63,088 nucleotides of DNA, taken from positions 1-63,088 of the forward strand of contig JADHXQ010000012.1 of NCBI GenBank assembly GCA_016782885.1. Direction: 5' to 3'. The position numbers and the translations under genes are program-made. A model generated the notes under the pieces. That model searched no databases. It was not told the origin of the DNA and saw only the letters and a program-made list of their open reading frames with translations. Of the stretch, positions 53,372-61,782 are shown piece after piece. Source of the stretch: Phycisphaerae bacterium. GTDB taxonomy: Bacteria > Planctomycetota > Phycisphaerae > SM23-33. Positions within the stretch are counted from its first letter, which is position 1, and every line of letters begins with the position of its first letter.

Positions 53372-54675
53372 GCGACGGTTGACCTGCAACGCCTCCGCAG
53401 ACCGGCAATCATCACTGCAGCCAGCAGCGCCATGGTTGACGGCTCGGGCGTCTGAGCGGCCTGAGCGAGCGGAGCTGACGCTGCCATGTCATCCAGCACC
53501 TGCTGGAGCACGTTGGCGTGACGGCTGGTATACCAATCTGTCAAGCTGTCAAAATGGCTGGCGACTGCCTCCGGCGTGGATCCGATCTTACTGTCCGGGT
53601 CGGCCATGATCGAGTCCCTGAGCACCGGTTCGAGCTGCTCCAGGAAATCGGTGTATGCCTCCACCGACATGGGACTGTTCAGCAGGTCCAACATGATCTG
53701 GTTGTACTGGTCGCGGAAGTGCGGCACGTCGGTTATGTACTGGCGGTAGGCGTCGAATTTTTGGCCTTTGCTGTCGTAGATGCTGGAGGTTCCCTGACCG
53801 CCCAGGACCGCATCGAGGTCCCACGGCTGGTAGAGTCGCTTGCCCGGTTCGGGTCCGGCGCCGGGTGCGTAGTCGGCGAAGAAGAAATTCTTGCCTTTGG
53901 TCAGCAGTCCGTCGTAGTTGCCTATGAATGCTTCTATGGCGCCGACGGTCAACATCTGCTCCATATCGATCAGGCTTTCCATCTCGGCTATATAATCGGG
54001 CGGCGGGGCGTCTCCACCCGAGATGAAGGGGCTGTAGTTGAGTGTCTCGATGATGGGGCTGTCGCCCTCGCCGGCTTTCAGTTCAGACGGACCGACTTCG
54101 CCCTGTTTGTAAAGCCACGTCTCGCCGGAGACCCACTGATCGCGATTTCGCAGGAATGTCTTGTCGACCTGCTCGACATTGGCGTACATGCCCAGCAGTT
54201 GCCCGTTTACCGTGACGTTCACCCACGACGCCAGAGGCGGTTTGTAGTCCGTGACGCCCGTGCCGGAGGCCTGGCGGTGAAGCCACCAGGCGAGCCCCTC
54301 GGTAACCGCATCGGCGTCGTAACCGTTTTCGAGGCTCAGTTTCTTGACTCCGTGCCAACGGAGACCGTCAAAGTACTCGTTGATGTCAATCTTCAACGCG
54401 ATCTTGTCGCCGTTGGCGAGATTCGGCTTGCGTTTGATGCTGACGATTATCTTGTTCTCGTCGTCGGCCCAGAAATATGCCGGCCTGACTTCCGTGTAGT
54501 CACCGTCGTTCCTGACCGTGCTCCAGTCGCCGGGATCCATTTCAAAGTTCAGGTTCAGCACCTGAAACGGATCGTAGAGGTTCTCGTATCCGGGGACCTG
54601 TCCGTGGACACAAGCCACCTGCACGATAGTGACCAGGGCGACCGCTGCCGCGATCCTCCCTCGATATCTTTGCAT
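53368..54675 (-). CDS. CotH kinase-family protein with PEP-CTERM signal
   Basis: 435 aa. Signal peptide (RIAAAVALVTIVQVACVHG), then a CotH-like protein-kinase fold: KIALKIDINEYFDGLRWHGVKKLSLENG, GNYDGLLTKGKNFFFAD, and the metal/nucleotide segment YQPWDLDAVLGG near 280. It ends with TPEPSTMALLAAVMIAGLRRR, a PEP-CTERM tail. CotH-type enzymes phosphorylate secreted proteins (spore coat in Bacillus). Here the obvious candidate target is the giant PEP-CTERM protein encoded next in the same operon with a 4-base overlap (inference). GGAGGT seven bases upstream fixes the ATG at 54675; the longer frame to 54771 crosses the promoter. Confidence 0.86.
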   Translation of the reverse strand: MQRYRGRIAAAVALVTIVQVACVHGQVPGYENLYDPFQVLNLNFEMDPGDWSTVRNDGDYTEVRPAYFWADDENKIIVSIKRKPNLANGDKIALKIDINEYFDGLRWHGVKKLSLENGYDADAVTEGLAWWLHRQASGTGVTDYKPPLASWVNVTVNGQLLGMYANVEQVDKTFLRNRDQWVSGETWLYKQGEVGPSELKAGEGDSPIIETLNYSPFISGGDAPPPDYIAEMESLIDMEQMLTVGAIEAFIGNYDGLLTKGKNFFFADYAPGAGPEPGKRLYQPWDLDAVLGGQGTSSIYDSKGQKFDAYRQYITDVPHFRDQYNQIMLDLLNSPMSVEAYTDFLEQLEPVLRDSIMADPDSKIGSTPEAVASHFDSLTDWYTSRHANVLQQVLDDMAASAPLAQAAQTPEPSTMALLAAVMIAGLRRRCRSTVA

Positions 54676-54750
54676 TCTGCGACCTCCAAACATGACGGCC
54701 CGCCGTAAGCAGGCACCGACCGTCCTGAGCCAGCCCCAGCCTAATGGATA

Positions 54751-54779
54751 AGTATACCCGGAAATACACAATAAGTCAA
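54751..54779 (-). promoter_or_regulatory. Strong sigma-70-like promoter of the PEP-CTERM operon
   Basis: On the minus strand TTGACT (54779-54774) and TATACT (54756-54751) are exactly 17 bases apart (5/6 matches each). Transcription would start near 54744, giving a leader of about 70 bases before the CotH-like gene. Confidence 0.7.
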
Positions 54780-54906
54780 ATTCTATCTAAGATTACAGTA
54801 GTTTCAGCGATTTTTGGTGGTAATTGTTGCGATGCTTCCCGGGGCAACACAACACGCCTGCGGGCGTGGGGATATTGGAAACGAGGTAGTTGCATTCGCC
54901 GACAGG

Positions 54907-54915
54907 TGGTATAAT
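54907..54915 (+). promoter_or_regulatory. Extended -10 promoter of the protease gene
   Basis: TGGTATAAT is a perfect extended -10 (TGn plus TATAAT), 83 bases before the ATG at 54998. TTGCAT at 54890-54895 is only 14 bases away, so the -35 is weak. It is divergent from the PEP-CTERM operon promoter. Confidence 0.5.
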
Positions 54916-54997
54916 GGATGGCAAGTTGCCCGGTTGTGTGGTTGGGCGAGGATATCCGGATCGTTTGCAACAGAGCGGTTGTGGTGAGGATGAAAAA

Positions 54998-56422
54998 ATG
55001 GCGACATGTCAACCGAAGCGCAGTTTGATATACGGGGTTCTCGCGTTGACGGCGGCAGTGCTGGTCGGCGTGATGCAACTGGAAGCGGCTGAACCGACAA
55101 CGCAGCCTGCCAAGCCCCTTCCCGCTCAAAAACTTCTCGTCAAGGCGTCGTCGGCAGTGGTGCGGATTCACGCGTACTCGCCCGAGGGGAAGGAGATAGC
55201 CCGGGGCCTGGGATTCCTGATTGACACAAACGGGACCGTTGTGACCAACCATCATGTAGTCAAGGGCGCCTCTTCGGCGCGCCTTTTCGTGGGGAGCGGG
55301 CTGGTTCTACCGGTCGTCAGTATTATCGCCGCCGATACACGGGGCGACGTGGCGATTATCAAAGTAAAGGGCAAGGGCCTGCCTTTTCTGACGCTCAGGA
55401 CAGATGAGCCCAAGGTCGGCGAGAAGGTCTACGCCCTGGTAAGCTCATCCGGCCGCAAACATACGTTGGGCTTCGGCGCGGTGACGGGTTTGCGCGTTCA
55501 AGAGGAAGTTGCGATCGTTGGGCTGTCCGGGTCAATCAGCCGGGGCCCGAGCGGTCGCGCGTTGCTGGATTCCGGCGGAAGGGTCCTGGGCATGGGAATA
55601 GAGGCATCAGGGGCTCCCAAAGGACAGACGCCCGGTCTTGTCGTCACGTCGAAGAGAATGGCGAGCTTCGTCAAGAGTGTGGCTTCCTCGACGCCGACGG
55701 AGGTGAAACTGGCTCCGCCGCCGGCGGTGGTTAAAACTCCGAAAATCTACGCTTCGCTGAGCGCGTTGTTGTCTCAGATTCCGAGGAAGCTCACCATCGG
55801 GACCGATAGGGAATTATCGACTTCTCAGAAGAGCAGGGTAAACCAGTGGCTTGGCGAGAATGTCCCGCGAGGCAGTATGATAACCCATGCCGGGAGGTTT
55901 TCAGGTGCGTCTGTTGGCTCCAGCGATATCGCTCTCACCTTCCGATACGCCGTCGTCTCAATCCACGGCAAGAGGATAATGCTGAGGGTGACTGCGAATC
56001 TCGATCTGGAATTTGCCGAGAAGGTAAAGACCTTGAAATCCGGAGCGCCGCCGGCCCACTATACCGTCGGGGGTATAAAAACCTCCGGTGGTCGGGGAAA
56101 ACTCGGAACACCCATTACCGTTCATGGAAAGATCGCGCAAGTGGCGATAGTCAACGGCGAGTTGCGCGTGTGTCTGACTGACGGCGGGTTCGGAAAGATA
56201 CCGCCGCCAAAGCGGCCGATCACAACTGTAACGCCAAAACCAAAACCAAAACTCGCGCCAAAAAGCCCCGAGAAGAAAGCGGAGGGAAAATTCAAACTCG
56301 CCAAGATGTATCTCGCGGTCGGAAAGAAGGTTAAAGCGGTAGAGATACTGAAGGGGATCATCGCCGATTATCCCGATACCGATGCCGCGAAAGCAGCCGC
56401 AAAGAAACTCAAAGAATTCTAA
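54998..56422 (+). CDS. Membrane-anchored or secreted trypsin-like serine protease with TPR-like tail
   Basis: 474 aa. A signal or anchor helix (about 12-30) is followed by a TTQPAKPLPAQK linker and an HtrA-type trypsin fold (about 40-225): His in VVTNHHVVKG (near 83), Asp in RGDVAIIKV (near 117) and Ser in RGPSGRALLDSGG (near 184). The usual GNSGGP around the serine reads GPSGRA, so the oxyanion-hole segment is altered. No PDZ domain is seen. After a middle domain (about 245-400, including LTFRYAVVSIHGKR) and a Lys/Pro linker, the last 50 residues form one TPR-like pair (AKMYLAVGKKVKAVEILKGI). The ATG at 54998 has GAGGA about eight bases upstream. It is a periplasmic quality-control or processing protease, if active. 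Confidence 0.83.
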   Translation: MATCQPKRSLIYGVLALTAAVLVGVMQLEAAEPTTQPAKPLPAQKLLVKASSAVVRIHAYSPEGKEIARGLGFLIDTNGTVVTNHHVVKGASSARLFVGSGLVLPVVSIIAADTRGDVAIIKVKGKGLPFLTLRTDEPKVGEKVYALVSSSGRKHTLGFGAVTGLRVQEEVAIVGLSGSISRGPSGRALLDSGGRVLGMGIEASGAPKGQTPGLVVTSKRMASFVKSVASSTPTEVKLAPPPAVVKTPKIYASLSALLSQIPRKLTIGTDRELSTSQKSRVNQWLGENVPRGSMITHAGRFSGASVGSSDIALTFRYAVVSIHGKRIMLRVTANLDLEFAEKVKTLKSGAPPAHYTVGGIKTSGGRGKLGTPITVHGKIAQVAIVNGELRVCLTDGGFGKIPPPKRPITTVTPKPKPKLAPKSPEKKAEGKFKLAKMYLAVGKKVKAVEILKGIIADYPDTDAAKAAAKKLKEF

Positions 56423-56573
56423 GGCGCCAACGCGATCTGCAATGAGAAAAACCGGGAATCGGAAGAACCGAATCTCACTGTTTAATGACCCCGCCGGCCC
56501 GTTTTGAGGGCTGCGCGCGGGCTTTGACATTTTGTTGGTTACTTTCTGGCTTTGAGTTCACACTAGGAACAAT

Positions 56574-58520
56574 ATGGGCTTTAATGTGAAAAAAATTGAC
56601 CACTCCAAACAGGTTGTCGTCGCGGTTGGATTGTTGTTGCTGTTGGCTGCCGCTGCGCCGGCCGCCCAGAACCCCGAGGAAGCTTTCAAGTCGCTGTTTG
56701 GAGAGCAGATTCGCGATGTCTCGGCGACGAGCAGCTTCCTGGACGATGTGAAACTGGCTGGCGAGATAATTAAAGCCGCCAGCACCAGCGAACTGCCCCC
56801 CGAACTGCTGACCGTGATGTACAACTCCGCGTTTGACCTCGCGTCCAAATCTCCAGGCGGATACGAGACGGCGTTCGATGCAATGGCCCGTCTGGCGGGG
56901 GCTGTTCCCGCCCAGGAGATCAAGTGTCGCCAGAAAACGCTCGGACTGCTCCTGGAGCGTCTCCGGATGGCGAAAAGCTCTTCGCAGCGGCAGGACAGTG
57001 CAAGGCGGTATATCGACGCCCTGATGAAGACCGCCAAGCTGCTCTCCGAAGCGGGGAACCTCGATTCAGCAGTCACGTACTCTCGCAAGGCGCTGGTGCT
57101 TGCGGTCAACTTCAAGCTGTCGAGTGTTTCGGACATTCGCTCTCAGAACTCACACCTGCTGTCCCTGCGAATCGCCGCAAAACGCCGCGAGCTGCTCGAG
57201 AAGAAGCTCAAAACCGATCCCGCCGACGATGCTTCAAGGAAGAAGCTGATCGAAATTTATCTCGTCGATCTCGACGATCCTGCTGCGGCCGGTAAACTGC
57301 TCAACGCCGATAGCGACGAAATGCTCCGGACGTACGTCGCACTTGCCGCCAAGCCCGCGGACCAGCTGGAGACGGCTGCACTGGGCGAGCTTGCCCAGTG
57401 GTATAACCAATTCGCCGACGGCGCCGCCGGAGCATCCAAGGTGGCGATGCTGCGCCGGTCCGAGGGTTACTACGCCGGGTTCCTGGAGGCATACACCGAA
57501 AAAGACACCAAACGCCTCAAGGCGTCGCTTGGACTCCTGTCTGTCCGCAAGAAACTCGCCGAACTCGATCAGTCGCCCGGCGGCGCCGAGGCGCCGCCGC
57601 GTCTCGTGTCGATTTCAGACGCCTGGCCGTGCAGTACGTCCGGGCTCGCGTTTGTCTGGCCGGGCGCGATGCGGGCGAGATCGATCATGGGCGGCGCGGT
57701 GGCCGCTATTGCACGGGCGGGTAAACCCGCCGCGCGAGGCAAGGCCCGCCTCACCAGGAGCGGGTCCATGGACCTTGCAGGCGGGGCCTTTGTCGCCGCC
57801 GAGGCGGTCAACGGTAAACTGCTCGATGCATGCATGAAGTCCAACGAATTTACGGTCGAGGCTCTGATAAAGCCCGACAATATCACCCAATCGGGACCGG
57901 CGCGGATAATCTCTTTTTCGCAGGATGGTCAGGACCGCAATTTCACCATCGGTCAGGAGAAGAGCGCACTGGTGTTCCGCGTCAGGACGGTCAGTTCATC
58001 AGATCAGAACCAGACCGAATCGCTGTTCAAATTGACCGAGGGTAATTGGCACCACCTGGTGGTCACCTACCGCGTGGAGACCGACGAGTCTTCGGGCAAG
58101 ACCACCGGCACGTTCGCCTCGTATCACAACGGACGCGAAATGGCATCGGGCACGCGGAGAGGGGGGCGGCTGTCGGGATGGAAACCGATGCACCTGCTCT
58201 TTGGTGATGAATACGCCGACAAGCGCGACTGGGAGGGGCAGTTAAACGCTATCGCGATCTACACCCGTGCGATCTCGACGAAGGAAATCGCCGCCAAATA
58301 CAAATCCCTGCTCGCGGTTTATAGGCAAGAGAAGGAATCCGCGAAACGAACGGACCCCGACACTTCGAGAACCAAACCGCCCCGCAGGGACGACCGCCGA
58401 AAATCCGACCGCGGCCGCAAGCACGACCGAGATGACGGCCGCGAGATGACGGCCGCAGACGCTAGAAGTCCAACTGTCCAAAGATGCGATCTAGTCTTTC
58501 TTTCCCCGCATCCTGTTTAG
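56574..58520 (+). CDS. Secreted LamG-domain protein with helical N-terminal half
   Basis: 648 aa with signal peptide (about 12-32). Residues about 33-330 are helical, TPR-like (ARRYIDALMKTAKLLSEAGN; VTYSRKALVLAVNFK). Residues about 380-585 form a LamG/concanavalin-like domain (FTVEALIKPDNITQSGPARI; WHHLVVTYRVE; GQLNAIAIYTRAISTKEIA), a likely glycan-binding module. The tail (590-648) is very basic and polar (PPRRDDRRKSDRGRKHDRDD). AGGAA close to the ATG supports the start. The last 30 bases overlap the end of the di-haem gene on the opposite strand, so the tail may have been extended by loss of an earlier stop. Confidence 0.8.
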   Translation: MGFNVKKIDHSKQVVVAVGLLLLLAAAAPAAQNPEEAFKSLFGEQIRDVSATSSFLDDVKLAGEIIKAASTSELPPELLTVMYNSAFDLASKSPGGYETAFDAMARLAGAVPAQEIKCRQKTLGLLLERLRMAKSSSQRQDSARRYIDALMKTAKLLSEAGNLDSAVTYSRKALVLAVNFKLSSVSDIRSQNSHLLSLRIAAKRRELLEKKLKTDPADDASRKKLIEIYLVDLDDPAAAGKLLNADSDEMLRTYVALAAKPADQLETAALGELAQWYNQFADGAAGASKVAMLRRSEGYYAGFLEAYTEKDTKRLKASLGLLSVRKKLAELDQSPGGAEAPPRLVSISDAWPCSTSGLAFVWPGAMRARSIMGGAVAAIARAGKPAARGKARLTRSGSMDLAGGAFVAAEAVNGKLLDACMKSNEFTVEALIKPDNITQSGPARIISFSQDGQDRNFTIGQEKSALVFRVRTVSSSDQNQTESLFKLTEGNWHHLVVTYRVETDESSGKTTGTFASYHNGREMASGTRRGGRLSGWKPMHLLFGDEYADKRDWEGQLNAIAIYTRAISTKEIAAKYKSLLAVYRQEKESAKRTDPDTSRTKPPRRDDRRKSDRGRKHDRDDGREMTAADARSPTVQRCDLVFLSPHPV

Positions 58521-61500
58521 CAACGTGCGCCGGTCTTCCGGCGACTTGAACTCATCCTGTCGATAGAGATGGTTCACGTACGGCGCCGAACCCAGCCGCG
58601 GACGGTAGGGCCAGTTCAGGAACCAGTTGACGTCGGGGTCTTCGATGGCCAGAATGTCATTCAGACCGCGAAAATGACAGTTGGTGTCGATCCAGACGAT
58701 CAGCTTGCGCAACTCCTCTTCCGTCAGCTTGACCTTATTATGCTTACCGTGAAGATGCATGTTGATCAGGGGGCTTTTGTAAGACCATTTCGTCATCGGA
58801 GCAAACGTGGGGTACGATTCCCAGATGAAGAAGTTGCCCGCAATGGTCGGTTTCGCGCGCCCGATGGTGGCGTAATTATTGACCGGGTTATCTCCGCAGG
58901 TGAGCGTGATGTACGGTTCGGGGAATATGCCGCCCCAGCGTTTCTTCGGGTCCGGGCGAAGCGTGAGATCGAGCTTCTTTCGCCCCTTGCCCTTGCCCTT
59001 GCCCTGGTGACACTTGGCGCAGTTCTTGTCGAAGATCGGCTGGATGTCTGAAACGTAGCTCAGCGTCTTGACGCCCCATGACGGTGGTGTGATCTTGTCG
59101 GGCGGTCTGTTGGCCAGGTTCCTGACGTTCCCGGAGATGGGGGTATTGAGCTGCCCCTTGTGACAGCCAACGCAGCCTCTCTGCTCGCCCGGCATGAGGT
59201 TTACCCAGGACCGCATGGACTGCAGGACCAGGTGGTGTTTGTCCAGGAGTTGGAAGTACACCGCTTTTCCGGGCGGGGCGATAAAGCTGAAGGATCCGTC
59301 AGCGGCGACCGGTACCGTGCCCAGCACGCGTTTCAATCGCGTGTTACTCGCTATCGCAATCGCCGGGCCGGCAAGAATGGCGCCGTCGCCCCAGGGCTTG
59401 TCGATGACCTTCTTACCGGGATTACCGCCCCTGAACTGCGGGCTGTCCAGTGCAACACTGCTGCCGCTTCCAAACGGCGAACCGCCGCCGTCGACACAGC
59501 CCGTTGTGTAGTTCCGCTGTACGCATTCGATCACGCGGAGGTATTTGGCCAGGCCCTTGACCTTTTCGTCCATGCCTTCGTAGACGTTACCGCTGTAGAA
59601 TCTGCCCGGCGCGATCGGCTTGCCGTCTTTTTCCGATCCGGGCCAGACAGTCATGTCCGGACGCATCGCCGGTCGCGGTCTGGCTCGCAGCGGTTGGGCG
59701 TAGAGGACGTTGTTTTTTCCCTGGTGAATCAACTCCCGATTCCCGTGGATGTCCATCAGGTAGAGCTTGAAGAGCCCCCGATTCGGCTCACTGGCGCTGT
59801 TGCGCGCGTTACGCTGTCCCGTCCTGGCCGAGACAAGGAAGAGTTCCTTGCTCAACGGATAGGGGGACTTGTACCCTCCGAAGAGCCCCGATGCGTGGTA
59901 GTCGGCGACCACAGGCCCGACGTGCGCAGGTCCGTTGCCAACTTCCGGCCAGGGCACATCGGCAGTAACTTTCTTCAGGCCTTTGGGGTAATTCAGACCG
60001 GCCGCGACATCAACGATCCCGACGCAGCCGCGGTACATGTCGTGATGCCCCATACCGTTGAACATGACCAGCGATGTTCCGGGGATGCTCCGTGCCTCGC
60101 CGAGATGGTCGGGCCAGACGCTGTGATTTCCCCAGTAGGTGTTCGATGCCGTACCGTCGGGGTTCATGGTCCACAGGCTCTGGATTCGATTCAGACCCCT
60201 GTCGTTATACTCCCATCGCGTGTAGATCACCCGCCCGTCATTCAGGATCGAAGGCGAATATTCCGGCTCGCTCGCAAGGCTCAGGATGTAGATGTTCTTC
60301 CCGTTCGAATCGCAGCGCGCGATGACGTGCTGCGGCGCCCAAGGCGCACATCCACCGTAGACATTTGCTCGCGACGTCAGGAAAATAATGTTGCCATCCG
60401 GCAGATAGACCGGATCGAGATCCGAGTATCCGCCCGAGGTGAGCTGCCTGAGCCCCTTGCCATCGGCGCCGATTTCGTAGAGGTGGTATCCCTTGTCGGC
60501 CTGCGGTTTCATGCAGAAAAGCACTTTCTTACCGTCATACGAGACATCAGGCCGCAAAAAGCCGGCCGGATCTCCGACCGGTGCGAGCTTACGTAGTCGC
60601 CCTCCGCCCGAGAGCCCTTTAAGCACCGCCAGTTCGCCTCCGTGCGCCGCGAGCATGATGGAGCGGTAGCGACTCTGGTGCTGCCATTCCCGACCGCGAG
60701 TGTAAGGAACGTCAACGAATACGACCTCGTCGAAATCCACTTCCCGGCGTTTGAACATGAGTTGACGTTTGACCTTGCGGACCGCCCGATACAATTCCCA
60801 GGCCTTCAGTTCGTCAGTGTCGGGGTCATTTGACATTTCGGCGGCCTGGGTCTTCAAGCTCTGCAATGCCGAGGACTCCCCAGCCAGCTTTGCCTTCTCG
60901 ACGCCGTCGCGGATCATTCGCTGGGCTATATCCTGAGCCCACCCGATTTCCGCCTGAGCCCGCGGTATGAGGGATTGTTTCTCGGTTTGGAAGTGCCAGT
61001 CTTTTTCGAGCGGCGACAACTTGGCCAGCGGTACGGAAACGGCCGGCTTGCCCGAGATTTTCCCGCCCCCGAACATCGACCTGATGTCCGAATTGCGCAG
61101 AGCGATGTTGTAGAGACGCACATCGTCGATCCGCCCGGTGAACTGGTATGCTCCGTTCAGTCCACCGATCTGAACGCATGTGACGCGGGCTTTCAGGTCG
61201 GCCGGGGCGAACGTGCTGGGGTTGGTCGCCCGCACGCCGTCGTTGCTGCGGACAATCGTCTTGCCGGCGGCAGTGTCATTGACGAACACCACGTGATACC
61301 ACTTGCCTTTTTCCCATTTCAGCGGTCGTGTCGCGAACGATCGCCACGCCCCTCCATTCTGCCAGCCGAAATGCAGCGTCGCATTGTGTACTTCGACCTG
61401 AACGCGGTGGTTGAGGCTGCCGTCTGACCATGTAAAGAGCATCCGGCTGGGACCGGGCGTGTGCTGAATCCACATCGACACGGTGAAGTCCTTGAGCTTG

Positions 61501-61769
61501 CCCAGCACCGCGGCGTGCCTGGAAAGGTCCACCACCGTATTACCCGTGAAACCGAGCGAGCGGTCGACCTTGCCCTTACCGGACAAATCGGACGTGTTGG
61601 TGTTGAGGGAGCCATGCAGAGCATTTGGCGACGAGTCGGTTACTTTCCCCCCGTCCGCCCGGTCGTCCAGTGACCAATGGCCCACGAGCACCTTCGTCGC
61701 GGCCCCATGCGCCGAGGCGCCCGATAGCACTAAAAAAAACAGAGCCGATATCGCGACAAAAGTCTTCAT
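58491..61769 (-). CDS. HzsA-like di-haem protein with LamG domain (paralogue 4)
   Basis: 1092 aa with signal peptide (MKTFVAISALFFLVLSGASA). A LamG domain (about 27-235; VGHWSLDDRADGG, FTVSMWIQHTPG, GRIDDVRLYNIAL) is followed by a helical stretch, then PD40-like blades (VDFDEVVFVDVPYTRGREW; the shared YTRWEYNDRG). The HzsA-middle-like domain (LGTVPVAADGS; FQLLDKHHLVLQSMRSW) ends at CVGCHKG near 866; CAKCHQG near 917 is the second haem site. A GKGKGKGRKK run follows directly, encoded by a short hexanucleotide repeat. The C-terminal signature is WIDTNCHFRG. It lies 13 bases after the epimerase gene on the same strand, so both form one operon, a different pairing from the flavoprotein-linked paralogues. 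Confidence 0.87.
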   Translation of the reverse strand: MKTFVAISALFFLVLSGASAHGAATKVLVGHWSLDDRADGGKVTDSSPNALHGSLNTNTSDLSGKGKVDRSLGFTGNTVVDLSRHAAVLGKLKDFTVSMWIQHTPGPSRMLFTWSDGSLNHRVQVEVHNATLHFGWQNGGAWRSFATRPLKWEKGKWYHVVFVNDTAAGKTIVRSNDGVRATNPSTFAPADLKARVTCVQIGGLNGAYQFTGRIDDVRLYNIALRNSDIRSMFGGGKISGKPAVSVPLAKLSPLEKDWHFQTEKQSLIPRAQAEIGWAQDIAQRMIRDGVEKAKLAGESSALQSLKTQAAEMSNDPDTDELKAWELYRAVRKVKRQLMFKRREVDFDEVVFVDVPYTRGREWQHQSRYRSIMLAAHGGELAVLKGLSGGGRLRKLAPVGDPAGFLRPDVSYDGKKVLFCMKPQADKGYHLYEIGADGKGLRQLTSGGYSDLDPVYLPDGNIIFLTSRANVYGGCAPWAPQHVIARCDSNGKNIYILSLASEPEYSPSILNDGRVIYTRWEYNDRGLNRIQSLWTMNPDGTASNTYWGNHSVWPDHLGEARSIPGTSLVMFNGMGHHDMYRGCVGIVDVAAGLNYPKGLKKVTADVPWPEVGNGPAHVGPVVADYHASGLFGGYKSPYPLSKELFLVSARTGQRNARNSASEPNRGLFKLYLMDIHGNRELIHQGKNNVLYAQPLRARPRPAMRPDMTVWPGSEKDGKPIAPGRFYSGNVYEGMDEKVKGLAKYLRVIECVQRNYTTGCVDGGGSPFGSGSSVALDSPQFRGGNPGKKVIDKPWGDGAILAGPAIAIASNTRLKRVLGTVPVAADGSFSFIAPPGKAVYFQLLDKHHLVLQSMRSWVNLMPGEQRGCVGCHKGQLNTPISGNVRNLANRPPDKITPPSWGVKTLSYVSDIQPIFDKNCAKCHQGKGKGKGRKKLDLTLRPDPKKRWGGIFPEPYITLTCGDNPVNNYATIGRAKPTIAGNFFIWESYPTFAPMTKWSYKSPLINMHLHGKHNKVKLTEEELRKLIVWIDTNCHFRGLNDILAIEDPDVNWFLNWPYRPRLGSAPYVNHLYRQDEFKSPEDRRTLLNRMRGKKD

Positions 61770-61782
61770 CCGACACTTTCCA

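Noticed and set aside
56524-56529. Perfect TTGACA upstream of the LamG protein gene
   Set aside because: No acceptable -10 lies 15-19 bases downstream, so it was not called as a promoter.
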